DNA of 64,000 bases from Rubrobacteraceae bacterium. Its GTDB lineage: Bacteria; Actinomycetota; Rubrobacteria; Rubrobacterales; Rubrobacteraceae. The translations under genes were made by a program, and so were the position numbers. The stretch lies in the NCBI GenBank assembly GCA_030448125.1, contig JAUJNO010000003.1, positions 247,034 to 311,033 of the forward strand. The letters are read 5' to 3'. The notes under the pieces are model-generated. The model had not been told where the DNA came from. It saw nothing but the letters and a program-made list of their open reading frames with translations, and ran no database searches. This document shows, piece after piece, positions 52,079 through 62,033 of this stretch. Position 1 is the stretch's first letter. Every line of letters starts with the position of its first letter.

Positions 52079-53018
52079 CTAAGGAGCGTCCTCCTTGGTA
52101 GAGATCACGATGTCCTGGTAGCTGAGGAAATCTGCCCTGCCAGGCCAGGACCCGTAGCGGATCGGATCGGCGATCATCAACCCGTGCTCGGAGTAAAGGC
52201 TCCTGATGAAGTCCTCCGGGTAGGCGACGGCTGCCTCCGGTGTGCTCGCGCTCTTCGTGCGGTACTCGCCGAAGTCGTGCTTGAAGTCTATGGTGCTGGA
52301 CCCCGAACGCAGGAGGCCGAGCGACTCCTCGTTGAGCAGAAAGAAGGAGGCCAGGCACCTCCTGCCAAGCGCCAGCACCCGCCGGATCTGCGAGAGGTAA
52401 TTGTCCACCTCGTCCGGAAGCAGGTGTGTGAACACCGAAGTCAGGAACACGAAGTCGAAGGACGCGTCATCGTAAGATAATTCGTACTCGGAGGCCGCGA
52501 ACTTTCCACCCGGGTTGTACTCCTTGTTGTGGATGTCGGCCACCCGGAAGCGAAAGTTCGGGTACCTGGGGGTGATGTTCTCCTTGCACCAGCTTATTCC
52601 TTTGGGGAACACGTCGAACTCCCTCGTAGGACCCTCGCTCGCCGAGGTATCGGGTGAGCGGCACGGCCATCCGGCCTATCCCGCTTCCGAGGTCCAGCAC
52701 CCTCTCGTCCGGTTTTAGTCCGCCGAGCTCTACGAAATGCCGCAACGAACTCTTCGCCGATCTCGTTGTAGGGTCAGGAGAATTGCTACCGCCTCCGAAG
52801 AAGATCCTGCCCTTCGGCGGGGTTAGAGGGTCTCGCCTACCCAACAGGAAGCCCAGTACATCCTCGGGGAGGTGGTAGATCCTCCGCGCCGTCGGCTTGA
52901 TTCTCGGAGGGATCCGCTGTGCGATAAAGAACCTATCGGTCGCAAAGTACGAGCCTCGTTTTCTTACTATCGTCAGGGTAGAGTTCGCATTGTAGTGGGG
53001 GCGATCGGTTTGTTTCAA
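52079..53018 (-). pseudogene. Class I SAM methyltransferase, one frameshift
   Basis: Frame one (53018 to about 52620) gives the N-terminus and motif I, ERVLDLGSGIGRMAVPLTRY. After one extra base near 52618 (GAGGGA-G-TTC), the second frame continues FPKGISWCKENITPRYPNFR, DIHNKEYNPGG and FDFVFLTSVFTHLLPDEVDN to the stop at 52079. Joined, it is about 312 aa. Such enzymes methylate sugars or lipids in glycan loci. The upstream ATG at 53018 lies before the divergent rmlA gene. Confidence 0.65.
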
Positions 53019-53097
53019 CTGCGGTGCCGGCGCTGGTAGCGAAGCCGCTCGTGTGGTTGACTAACGCGGTGCGCGATCGTTACGGAGAGAAGGTTCT

Positions 53098-54022
53098 ATG
53101 AAGGGCATCATTCTGGCCGGGGGGACTGGCTCGAGGCTTTACCCCTTGACCCACGTGGTCAGCAAACAGCTCTTGCCCATCTACGACAAGCCGCTCGTTT
53201 ACTATCCGCTTTCGACCTTGATGCTGGCGGGGATAAGGGAGATCCTCGTCATCTCCACGCCTTCGGACCTGCCGCGCTTCGAGCAGCTCTTCGGCGACGG
53301 CTCCCGGTGGGGCCTCGACCTCCGCTACGCCGTGCAGCCGAACCCGGAGGGACTCGCGCAGGCGTTTGTCATCGGGCGGGAGTTCGTCGGGTCGGGGTCG
53401 GTCGCCCTGATCCTGGGCGACAACATCTTCTACGGCCACGGCTTTGGCGAGACCTTGCGGGAAGGCCGCGAGCCGGGACGAGGGAGCGACGATATTCGGC
53501 TACTACGTTCGAGACCCGGAGCGCTACGGGGTGGTCGAGTTCGAGGAGGGCGGCAGGGCCGTCGGGCTCGAAGAGAAACCCCTGAAGCCCCGCTCGCACT
53601 ACGCGGTCACGGGGCTCTACTTCTACGACAACCAGGTGTTGGATGTAGCCGCGGGCCTCGAACCTTCGGCACGGGGCGAGCTGGAGATAACGGACGTCAA
53701 CCTCGAGTATCTCAGGCGGGACCAGCTCCGGGTGGAGATCATGGGCCGCGGGATGGCCTGGTTGGACACGGGGACCCACGACTCCCTCCTGCAGGCCGCC
53801 GACTTCGTCAAAACCATCGAAGAGCGGCAGGGGTTGAAGGTGGCGTGTCCGGAGGAGATCGCCTACCGCATGGGGTACATAGACGCCGAACAGGTCGTCC
53901 GCCTGGCCGAGCCCCTCAAGAACAACAACTACGGACAGTATCTGTTGGAGCTGGCGGAGGATGAGGAACCTTACCTCGGCGTCGACCGCCGTCCATCTAC
54001 GAGGAGAGGAGCCGCCCTTTGA
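53098..54022 (+). pseudogene. rmlA: Glucose-1-phosphate thymidylyltransferase, one frameshift
   Basis: The first frame gives [17 protein letters not shown], the nucleotidyltransferase signature, and [19 protein letters not shown], ending at ETLRE near 53462. One extra G (GAAGGCCGCG) shifts the frame; the second continues [39 protein letters not shown] and the C-terminus to TGA 54022. It is about 307 aa joined. RmlA makes dTDP-glucose, the entry to dTDP-rhamnose. ATG 53098 follows GGAGAGAAGG. rmlB and rmlD are not in view. Confidence 0.8.
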
Positions 54023-54591
54023 ATATCATCGAGACCAAGATACCGGGCGCGATCATCTTGGAGCCCAAGGTGTTCGGTGACGAGCGGGGCTTTTTTATGG
54101 AGACCTGGCACGAGGCCCGCTACGAGGAGGCCGGAGTGCCGGCCCGCTTTGTCCAGGACAACCTTTCCTTCTCCCAGAGGGGCGTGTTGCGCGGGCTGCA
54201 CTTCCAGAACCCCGACCAGCAGGGCAAGCTGGTCCAAGTGTTGCAGGGCGAGGTCTTCGACGTCGCGGTGGACATTCGGGTCGGCTCGCCGACCTTTGGG
54301 CAGTGGGAGGCGATCCTCCTCTCCTCGGAGAACAAGCGCCAGTTCTACGTCCCCGAAGGCTGCGCCCATGGCTTCCTCGTCACCGGCGACAAGGCGCTCT
54401 TCTCCTACAAATGCACGGCGAAGTACAACCCGAGTGCCGAAGGGTACGTGCTCTGGAACGACCCGGAGATCGGGATAGAGTGGCCCATCGAAGCGCTACC
54501 CACCCTCTCCGAGAAAGACCAGGCCGCGCAGCCCTCTCTCCGGGATCCCCGCCGAACAGCTACCCCAGTACAAGCCGTAGCCGAACCGTAG
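54019..54591 (+). CDS. rmlC: dTDP-4-dehydrorhamnose 3,5-epimerase
   Basis: A 190-aa cupin: [38 protein letters not shown] with the catalytic His, and [15 protein letters not shown]. It epimerises at C3 and C5 in dTDP-rhamnose synthesis. TTG 54019 overlaps the rmlA stop by four bases. The last 17 codons seem shifted: a usual ending ([11 protein letters not shown] then TAG at 54578) appears in another frame, so the true C-terminus may end at 54580. Confidence 0.85.
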   Translation: MNIIETKIPGAIILEPKVFGDERGFFMETWHEARYEEAGVPARFVQDNLSFSQRGVLRGLHFQNPDQQGKLVQVLQGEVFDVAVDIRVGSPTFGQWEAILLSSENKRQFYVPEGCAHGFLVTGDKALFSYKCTAKYNPSAEGYVLWNDPEIGIEWPIEALPTLSEKDQAAQPSLRDPRRTATPVQAVAEP

Positions 54592-54597
54592 CGAATC

Positions 54598-55447
54598 TTA
54601 GCCTCTCCCGCTCGCCACGGAAGCCGCTAACTTCGCGAGCGCTCTCGCGAAGAGACCAACGGCCACCAGAAGGCTGTAGAGTTGCAGCGGGCCGTGGGGG
54701 CCATGCTTGCGGTGGTAGAGAAAAGCGCTCTTGTGCAGGTTCCAGACGGCCAGGGGCTTGCTGCGGCTGCTCGCGCCGGTATGATGGAGAAACCTCGACC
54801 TGCGGCAGGTAGTAGACGAGCCAGCCCGCCTCCCGCGCCCGGCGGCACAGGTCGGCGTCCTCAAAGTACATAAAGAAACGCTCGTCCATCGGCCCGATCT
54901 CCTCGATGGTTCGGCGTCTTATGACCATGCACGCCCCGGAGACCCAGTCGACCACCATCGGGCCGGAGAGTTTTTGTGCCGCGGGGAAGAGACGCCTCAC
55001 CAGCGGGTTCTTGGGGAAGAGCCGGGTCAACAGGGAGGTCCGGCCCAGAAAGCCGGAGACGAAGCCCAACTCTTTGCGGGCCGAGAGCTGGAGGTTCCCC
55101 TCGCCGTCCACTATCCGCGGCCCCGCCACGCCGGTCTTTGGGTTCTCCTCGAGAAACTCCTTCAAGCCCTCGAAGAAATCCCCCTCGACGAGGGTATCGG
55201 GGTTTATGAGCACTATGTACTCCCCGTCGGAGGCGAGTATGCCCTGGTTGCAGGCCCTCGCGAAGCCCACGTTCTCCGGGTTGCGGATCAGGCGCACGGG
55301 ATGCGGTATCTCCGGCACTGCGCTCTCCTGATCGTTGTCCACGACCACGACCTCGAAGTCCTCGTAGCCCGTCTCGTACAGGGAATCGACGCACCGCAAG
55401 GTGTACGGCCAGGAGGCGTAGTTGACCGTGATGATCGAGAACTTCAC
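54598..55447 (-). pseudogene. Family 2 glycosyltransferase, one frameshift
   Basis: GTG 55447 opens KFSIITVNYASWPYTLRCVD, the GT-A nucleotide site, with DNDQES, LINPDTLVEGDFF (DxD-like) and FFMYFEDADLCRRAREAGW. After YYLPQVEVS an extra base near 54790 shifts the frame; HHTGASSRSKP and the hydrophobic end continue to 54598. Joined length is about 282 aa, usual for a rhamnosyltransferase-like GT2. The start overlaps the next upstream gene's stop by four bases. It probably adds a sugar to the exported glycan. Confidence 0.7.
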
Positions 55448-56432
55448 GAGCCCAACCCGGAGAGGAGATTGCGTATCAAGCGTCTTCTCACGCTCGTACC
55501 TGCCGCCCTGGAGGATTCTTGCAGGAGCCGCCTGACGTACCCGACGGGAACCCGGCGGCGTTTCTGGATCTCCCGCCGCTTCTTTAGCATCAGGGGCAGG
55601 AGGCGCAGCGCCCCCGCGAGACCCTCGAGGTGGGCCCTCAAGGTGGAGGTCGAAGCGGTCACTATCAAGCGCGAGAGCTGGCCGGCCAAGACGAACGGCA
55701 GGAGACCCGGCACGAGCGGCGTGGGCAGGTTCTTTACGAGCAGGCACAAGCTGTTGCGGGTGCCGAGCCGGACCGAGGTTGGGCTCCGCTTCCCGAACGT
55801 GGCGCTCCCCATATGGTAGATGATGGACTCCGGCGCGTAGAGGCAGCGGTAGCCGGCGAGCTGGGCCCTGAAGCTCAGGTCCCCGTCCTCGCAGTTGGCG
55901 AAGAAGTCCTCGTCGAAGAGCCCCACATCGTCCAGCATGTCGCGCCTGTACAGAGCCGCCCGGCGCACGCGCCGAATACGAAGGCCGTCTCGTCGTACTG
56001 CCCACGGTCCTCGCCGTGGCCCAGCCGCAGGGGCAGCCCGCTCCGCCTGAGCGCGTCCCCCGCCCCGTCCAGCACGCGACGGTCGTAGAAATCGACCATC
56101 TTGCTCGCGAAGAGGCCGGCTTCCGGGTGGGCCTCCGCCGCCTCCACGAGCGCGTGGAGCCACTTCGGGTCTACCTCCGTGTCGTTGTTCAGGAGCGCCA
56201 CGTACTCGGCGCCGGAGGCCCGTATCCCCGCGTTCACCGCCGCGCTGAAGCCCTTGTTCTCGTCGAGGGGCAGCACCCGGACCTCCGGGAAGTTGCGCCT
56301 CGCGAACGCTACCGAGCCGTCGGTGGAGTTGTCGTCTACCATGACGACATCGAAGTCCTTGAAAGACTGTTCGCGCAGCGAGCCCAGGCACGTCGGCAGA
56401 AACCTCTCGCCGTTCCAGTTGGGGATCACCAC
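55444..56432 (-). pseudogene. Family 2 glycosyltransferase, one frameshift
   Basis: GTG 56432 opens VIPNWNGERFLPTCLGSLRE, then VDDNSTDGSVAFARRNFPEV and ALLNNDTEVDPKWL, standard GT2 motifs. Near 55970 a G is missing from GCCGGGGCGG, after VFGACAG; the second frame resumes ALYRRDMLDDVGLFDEDFF and CEDGDLSFRAQLAGYRCLY and runs to TGA 55444. Joined length is about 329 aa. It overlaps Wzt upstream (its first codons) and the next glycosyltransferase downstream, so the cluster is one operon. Confidence 0.7.
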
Positions 56433-57801
56433 TGTGACGCGGGGGGGGGCAAGACCTTAAGCGGACCGCCCCTGCCGTTCCCCTCCGGGGCGTGGACCTT
56501 GATCTCCGTGGGCAGATGCACTATGCCTTGGAAGGGGCCCCATCCTTGGGGCGGGCGATCTTGAAAACCCTCGCCGCGTCCATCCGGTCCAGGTAGAGAC
56601 CTTCGCTTGCGCGAGCGGCGGCGCTTATGCTGTAGCGGCCGTGTTGCAGGGAACCTTGAAGGTGAAGTCGACCACTACCGCTCGCCCTTCTCCATCTCCT
56701 CAAGCGGGATCCCTCCTGGGCGGTGCTGGTCGAGAACACCTTCAGCGTGCCCATCTTCTCGTTGTGGCGCGTGATGATGAGCTCGAAGCTCTCCTTCACG
56801 TCCTCCAGGTACTCCAGGTCGACGCGGACGGTGACGGCGGAGTCGGGTCACCTGTCTCTCTCGACCGGGAGGAGGCGCTCGTGATGAGCAGCTCAACCCT
56901 CCGGGTATCCAGCTACACACGCCCGTGGTGCGGCGGCTCTCCGCTCCGTGCTCGAGGTCGCTCCACCTTCCTTGGAGGACCAGGCCTCCAGGCCCTCCCC
57001 CTCCTCGTCGGGAACCACGATGTCGGTCGGGGCTTGCTTGCCGTCCGAGCGCTCGTTGTTTTTCTGTGCCTTGATGTTCGAGACCAGGGCCCGGTACTGG
57101 TCTGTCATCTCGGTGGTCTCGCCGGAGGCCAGCACGCGCCCTTCGTGGAGCAGGACGGCCTCGGTGCAGAAGGTCTCGATCGTATTCATGCTGTGGGACA
57201 CGAACAAGATGGTGGTCCCGGAGTCACGCAGTTCGTACATCTTCTGCAGCGCCGTCTCCTTGTACACGGCGTCGCCGACGGCGAGGGTTTCGTCGAGGAT
57301 CAGGATGTCCGGCTCCACGTTCACCGCGACGGCGAAGCCAAGCCTGGACTTCATCCCGCTCGAGTAGGTCTTGATCGGCTGGTCTATGAACTGCCCGATG
57401 TCCGCGAAGGCCGCTATGTCGTCGAAGCGCTCCACTATCTCCTGGCGCTCTATGCCCAGGATCAGGCCGTTCAGCATGATGTTCTCGCGGCCCGTGAACT
57501 CCGCGTCGAACCCCACTCCAAAACCGGACAACGCCACCAGCCGGCCGTTGACCTCGACCGTGCCGCTCGTGGGCTGCAACATACCGGAGATTATGTTGAG
57601 GAGGGTGCTCTTGCCGGCCCCGTTGCGGCCCAGGATGCCCAAAGTCGTGCCCGGCTCTACCTCCAAGTCTATGTCTTTCAAGGCCCAGAAGTCGCGGCCG
57701 TATTTCTTCCTGCCGAAGCTCAGGGCCTCCTTTAGCCGGTCCCGCCCATTCGAGAAGATCCGGAAGCTCTTGGATACCCCTTTTACGGATACGGCGGGCA
57801 T
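56426..57801 (-). pseudogene. wzt: O-antigen/polysaccharide ABC transporter ATPase (Wzt-like), multiple frameshifts
   Basis: The first 270 codons are an intact ATPase: Walker A GRNGAGKSTLL (about residue 58), signature YSSGMKSRLGFA, Walker B DILILDETLAVGD and the H-loop VSHSMNT. The rest is the Wzt carbohydrate-recognition domain, read through at least five shifts between 56960 and 56600 (pieces RRVELLITSAS, VTVRVDLEYLEDVKESFELI, IPLEEMEKGER, QHGRYSISAAARASEGLYLD, GIVHLPTEIKVH). Several shifts are missing bases in C or G runs. It would export the glycan with the permease, whose ATG overlaps by a base. Confidence 0.75.
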
Positions 57802-58652
57802 CAGAGCTGGTCCGCGAAGTTGTGCTTGACCCTGTTGAACACCACGAACCCCACGCCGAACACCGCCACGGCGAAGAGCGAGAAGTAGATGCTCGCCATG
57901 GCGCCGGGCAACTCGCCGTCCAGGATCAGGGCCCGGTAGGCTCCAACCAGGAAAGCGAGCGGGTTGTAGTCCACCAGAAAACTCAAGTTCTCCGGCACCC
58001 TCCCCGCCGGCCAGAGAATCGGGGTGATCCAGAACGTCGCGCGTACAAAGGTCCTCAGGGTCTCCCTTACGTCGGGCACGTAGGTGCCGGCGACCGCCAT
58101 CAGGTAGCTAAGGCCCAGGGTTAACAGCAGCTGAGGCACCACGACCAGCGGCAGCAGAAGTATCGTCCAGTGCAGCTGCTGCTCGAGCACCGTGAGGACT
58201 AGCATGAGCGCCCCCAGCCCGAACGCGTTCTGGAGGAGCGAGGTGAGCACCGTGGTCAGCGGGAGGATCTCCGTCGGGAAAACCACCTTCTGCACCAGGT
58301 CGGAGTTGCGGCGGATGACGTTTACCCCCTGGGTCAGCGCCTGCTGGTAAGCCAGGAAGGGTACCAGGCCGCAGTACAGGAAGAGGCCGAAGTTCAGCGA
58401 GCTGTCGCCCGTTACCTCCCTGAACCTGATCCCGATTACCTCCGAGAAGATTACGGTGAACATGACGACCATCAACAAAGGGGCCAAAAACGCCCAAACC
58501 AACCCCAGGTACGAACCCTTGTACCCGCGGGCCATCTGGCGCTGCACGAAGTACTTGATCAACCACCGCCGCTCGTAGAACGTGGCTAAAGAGCCTAGAA
58601 TCGCTCTCCAAGAGCCCGGTTTGGCGCTGAGTACTTTGGTGGACAATACCAT
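57801..58652 (-). CDS. wzm: Polysaccharide ABC transporter permease (Wzm-like)
   Basis: A 283-aa ABC-2 type permease with six hydrophobic helices, the first near residue 60 (AFLAPLLMVVMFTVIFSEVI). The N-terminus RQMARGYKGSYLGLVWAFLA is the usual Wzm start. It pairs with the downstream ATPase (one-base overlap TGATG) to move a lipid-linked glycan across the membrane. This gene is intact while its neighbours are frameshifted. ATG at 58652; a 357-bp divergent gap separates it from the sulfotransferases. Confidence 0.88.
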   Translation of the reverse strand: MVLSTKVLSAKPGSWRAILGSLATFYERRWLIKYFVQRQMARGYKGSYLGLVWAFLAPLLMVVMFTVIFSEVIGIRFREVTGDSSLNFGLFLYCGLVPFLAYQQALTQGVNVIRRNSDLVQKVVFPTEILPLTTVLTSLLQNAFGLGALMLVLTVLEQQLHWTILLLPLVVVPQLLLTLGLSYLMAVAGTYVPDVRETLRTFVRATFWITPILWPAGRVPENLSFLVDYNPLAFLVGAYRALILDGELPGAMASIYFSLFAVAVFGVGFVVFNRVKHNFADQL

Positions 58653-58775
58653 TCCTTACTTAGACCTTCGTGAGCTACAGACGGCGCCCAGTTTACCGCA
58701 TCGGCGTTTCGCTGACCAAGCCCCCGGTCCGGAACCCGCGCTTCCCGAGCAGGGCTTTTGTAAGAGCATGATGTT

Positions 58776-58811
58776 TGTTAGGCTACCGCGTGAGAGCCTA
58801 TGTTAGGCTAC
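58776..58811. repeat. Direct repeats in the divergent glycan-locus gap
   Basis: TGTTAGGCTAC occurs at 58776-58786 and 58801-58811, start to start 25 bp. The gap 58653-59009 separates Wzm (-) from the first sulfotransferase (+) and must hold both promoters. Nothing else was seen in it. Confidence 0.35.
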
Positions 58812-59009
58812 TGGACGTATAAGCTGGGGTGTTGCGCGGATCCCTACCGGAATTAGAAGAGCCCGCAGTTGGCATCGGAAGGGCTCGTGGCCAATAAGAG
58901 GAGTTCGGGCGCCAACCTCGCAGGCACGGACAAGCCTAAAGCGGTGGAGGGTACGAGATGGTTATGAATCGGAAGACGAGCGACGAGCCTAGCGCGTTCG
59001 GGAGAAAAG

Positions 59010-60029
59010 ATGCCTGAGCCTGCCGGGGTTCGTGCCCGAAAGCTCGGACAGGCCCTGCGCCGAAGAGCGGGCGAAAGCAGGACGCTCAAACAGGGTTACC
59101 ACTGGCTGGTGGACAGGTACCGGAAGATCTCGACGGAGGTCGCGGGGCTGCGGGCGAGGCTCGGAGGTAGGGACGTCCGGGACACCGGCGTCAAACCCGA
59201 GAACATCATCTGGATCTTTGGCTCCGCCCGCAGCGGCAGCACGTGGCTCAGGAGCATGATGGAGGATCTGGACCGGCACCAGCTCTGGGAGGAGCCGATG
59301 ATCGGCCGGCTTTTCGGGGAGTTCCACAACCAGGCCCCGGAATCGGACCTGCGCCGCCCCGACTTCGTCATGGCGGACGCGACCCGCAAAGGGTGGATAG
59401 GGGCCATAAGGAACTTCGTCCTGGACTGCGCCGGCTACGCCCGCCCCCGCCTGGGCGCCGACGGTTACCTGGTGGTCAAGGAGCCAAACGGCTCCATGGG
59501 GGCGCCCTTGTTGATGGAGGCGCTGCCGGAGAGCCGCATGATACTCCTGATCCGGGACCCGAGAGATATCGTGTCGTCCCAGCTCGATGGTGCCCGACAG
59601 GGAGGCTGGATGTACCAGCGGAAGGAGAACGACGACTGGAAGCGGAGGGCGCTTCCGGACAACGACCCGGAAGCCTTCGTTCGGAACCGCTCCAAGAAGT
59701 ACCTCCACCATGCGGGCAACGCGAAGAAAGCCTACGACGCCCACCGGGGGCCCAAGGTGTTGGTCAGGTACGAGGACCTGCGCGCGGACACCCTGGAGAC
59801 CATGAAGCGTATCTATAGCACCTTGGGTGTTCCCGTGGAGGAGCAGGAGCTGGCCCGCGTGGTGGAGAAGCACTCCTGGGAGAACATCCCCAAAGAGGAG
59901 AAGGGTGAAGGGAAGTTCTACCGTAAGGCCACCCCCGAGGGTTGGAGGGAGGACCTCACCCCCGAGCAGGCGAGGATAATCGAGAAGGTGACCGCTCCCC
60001 TCCTTGAGGAGTTCTATCGTTCGGGTTGA
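59010..60029 (+). CDS. PAPS-type sulfotransferase 1
   Basis: A 339-aa cytosolic sulfotransferase. The 5'-phosphosulfate loop is IFGSARSGSTWLRSMM (about residue 69) and the 3'-phosphate site is LIRDPRDIVSSQLD (about 178). VVKEPNGSMGAPLL between them is shared by all three copies here. It transfers sulfate from PAPS to an acceptor, probably a sugar of the exported polymer. ATG 59010 follows GGGAGAAAAG. It is the intact partner of the next copy. Confidence 0.83.
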   Translation: MPEPAGVRARKLGQALRRRAGESRTLKQGYHWLVDRYRKISTEVAGLRARLGGRDVRDTGVKPENIIWIFGSARSGSTWLRSMMEDLDRHQLWEEPMIGRLFGEFHNQAPESDLRRPDFVMADATRKGWIGAIRNFVLDCAGYARPRLGADGYLVVKEPNGSMGAPLLMEALPESRMILLIRDPRDIVSSQLDGARQGGWMYQRKENDDWKRRALPDNDPEAFVRNRSKKYLHHAGNAKKAYDAHRGPKVLVRYEDLRADTLETMKRIYSTLGVPVEEQELARVVEKHSWENIPKEEKGEGKFYRKATPEGWREDLTPEQARIIEKVTAPLLEEFYRSG

Positions 60030-60133
60030 GGACGCCGTACATCTCGAGGTCGACAACGCACCGTTTTTTGCTATCCTGATTGTTTGGCCAGAGGCGTAGT
60101 CGAGAAGGTAACAAAGGCGAGGAGAGGCTTTTC

Positions 60134-61124
60134 GTGCCGGCATTCAGGAAAAACATAATCGTCGAATTGGCCCGGGGTGCGAGGGCGTACCTGAAGGTGG
60201 ACGCTGGTGTGACCCGCCGGGCGCGCGAGGAGTTGAAGGAGAGGCCGGTCCGCGACGCCGGTGCGGAGGCGGTGGCGTCAGGCCGGAGAACATCATATGG
60301 ATCTTCGGATCCGGCAGGAGCGGCAGCACCTGGCTCTCCTCGATGATGGGGGACATAGAGGGGCACGCCCTGTGGGGGAGCCGTGGGTCGGCGCCCTCTT
60401 CGGCAACTACTACTACCGCGGGGTTGCCGAGCGGAAGCACAAGGCCCCCCACTTCATCATGGGGCGCCACAGGGAGACCTGGATCGGGTCGATCAGGAAC
60501 TTCGTCCTCGACGGGGCAAGGGCGATTTTCCCCGCGCTCCCGCAGGACGGATACCTCATCATCAAGGAGCCGAACGGCTCGATAGGGGCGCCCTTGTTGA
60601 TGGAGGCGCTGCCGGAGAGCCGGATGATCCTCTTGGCCCGGGACCCCAGGGACGTGGTCGCCTCCAGCATGGACGCACGCAGCGAAGGCGGCTGGAACTA
60701 TAAGAACAACAGGAGCATGTACCTGGAGGGCCGCAAGAAATCCTCCAGCGATAACCCGGACGCTTTCGCGGAGGGGCGGGCGAAGCGTTACCTGGAAGGG
60801 ATGGGGAAAGCCAAGGAGGCCTACGACGCCCACCAGGGGCGCAAGGTGCTCATCAAGTACGAGGAGCTGCGGGCAGACACCTTGGGGACCATGAAGCGCA
60901 TGTACTCCACGCTGGGGATTCGTGTGGACGAGCAGGAGCTGGCGCGCGTGGTGGAGAAGCACTCGTGGGAGAACATCCCCGAGGACAAGAAGGGCGAGGG
61001 GAAGTTCTACCGCAAGGCCTCGCCCGGGGGCTGGAGGGAAGACCTGACCCCCGAGCAGGCGGAGGCGGTGGAGAGGGTAACCGCTCTGCTCGTCAAGGAG
61101 CTCTACCCGGAGAAGGTCGGGTAG
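60134..61124 (+). pseudogene. PAPS-type sulfotransferase 2, two frameshifts
   Basis: GTG 60134 begins PAFRKNIIVELARGARAYLK. A shift near 60270 leads into VRPENIIWIFGSGRSGSTWL; a second near 60377 (five Gs where six are needed) leads into EPWVGALFGNYYYRG and the C-terminal 250 codons, with LARDPRDVVASSMD and the shared KEPNGSIGAPLL. Joined length is about 330 aa. It closely resembles copy 1 and is a tandem paralogue. The downstream hydrophilic end (HSWENIP) is nearly identical in both. Confidence 0.75.
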
Positions 61125-61154
61125 GCCGCGTCCGCCGCTATAGGGCGCGCTCTC

Positions 61155-62033
61155 CTAGTAGTACTTCGAGAGTATGGGGCCCGTGATGTCTTCGATTAGC
61201 TTGACCTGCTCCGGGGAGAGATCGTCTCTCCAGCTCCCCGGTTGAGCCTTTCTGAAGAACTTGTCTTTCCCTTTCTTCTCCTCAGGTACCCGCGCCCAGC
61301 TGTGTTTTACCACGGCGGCTTCGATCTGCGCCACGTCCGCTTCTACCTCCAGGGCGCCGTACATCGCCTTCAGGGCATTGATGGTGTCTAGCCTTAGATC
61401 TTCGTACCGCACGATAACCTTCTTGCCCGGGTGCGCCTCGTAAGCTTCCTGGACCTTAGAAATCACCCTCAAATAGTCTTCAGCTAAATGTTTCGTCTGC
61501 TCGTTGAGTTTCTCGGCCGTGCTGTAGTCTCGGTCCTGTCCTGTCCAACTGCCCTTGCCAAACGCGTCCAGCCGGGAAGCGATCACGTCTCTACTGTCTC
61601 GGATCAGGAAGATCAGGCGGCTATTCGGGGTAGCTTCAAGGATTAAGGGCGCTCCTATAGAACCGTTTGGCTCCTTGATTACCAGATACTGGTCTTCTCT
61701 CAACTCCGGGTAGCGGGCCACGGCTCCCTCGAGGACGAAGCTCCTTATCGACCTGAGCCACACCTCCCGGTAGGGCTCTCCCATGATGAAGGACGGATTA
61801 TTCAGCAGCTTATCGTTGTCTTTCAATCTCTCGTATATGAAAGAGCCGAATAGCATCCCGACGTATGGTTCGTGCCACCGCTCCTGGTTCTCGAGCTCCG
61901 CCATCATCCAGCTCAACCAAGTGCTCCCCGTCCTGGAATGGCCGAACATCCAGATCAGCTGCTCCGCACGAACGGGCTTCTGCTCCACGCTGACAGGCTC
62001 CCGTGATTCGAGCTTCCTTGCCAGGTAATTCAT
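61155..62033 (-). CDS. PAPS-type sulfotransferase 3
   Basis: A 292-aa sulfotransferase with IWMFGHSRTGSTWLSWMM (about residue 28), the shared IKEPNGSIGAPLI, and LIRDSRDVIASRLD. It is shorter at the N-terminus and less GC-rich than copies 1 and 2, so it diverged earlier. It is convergent with copy 2 and its ATG 62033 overlaps the stop of the upstream glycosyltransferase by four bases, tying it to sugar transfer. The Ser/Thr-rich loop and catalytic-type Lys/His (VVKHSWARVP) are intact. Confidence 0.85.
   Translation of the reverse strand: MNYLARKLESREPVSVEQKPVRAEQLIWMFGHSRTGSTWLSWMMAELENQERWHEPYVGMLFGSFIYERLKDNDKLLNNPSFIMGEPYREVWLRSIRSFVLEGAVARYPELREDQYLVIKEPNGSIGAPLILEATPNSRLIFLIRDSRDVIASRLDAFGKGSWTGQDRDYSTAEKLNEQTKHLAEDYLRVISKVQEAYEAHPGKKVIVRYEDLRLDTINALKAMYGALEVEADVAQIEAAVVKHSWARVPEEKKGKDKFFRKAQPGSWRDDLSPEQVKLIEDITGPILSKYY

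Noticed and set aside
53098..54022. Two separate overlapping genes in place of rmlA
   Set aside because: The first frame ends mid-domain and the second begins mid-domain; together they give one normal-length RmlA.
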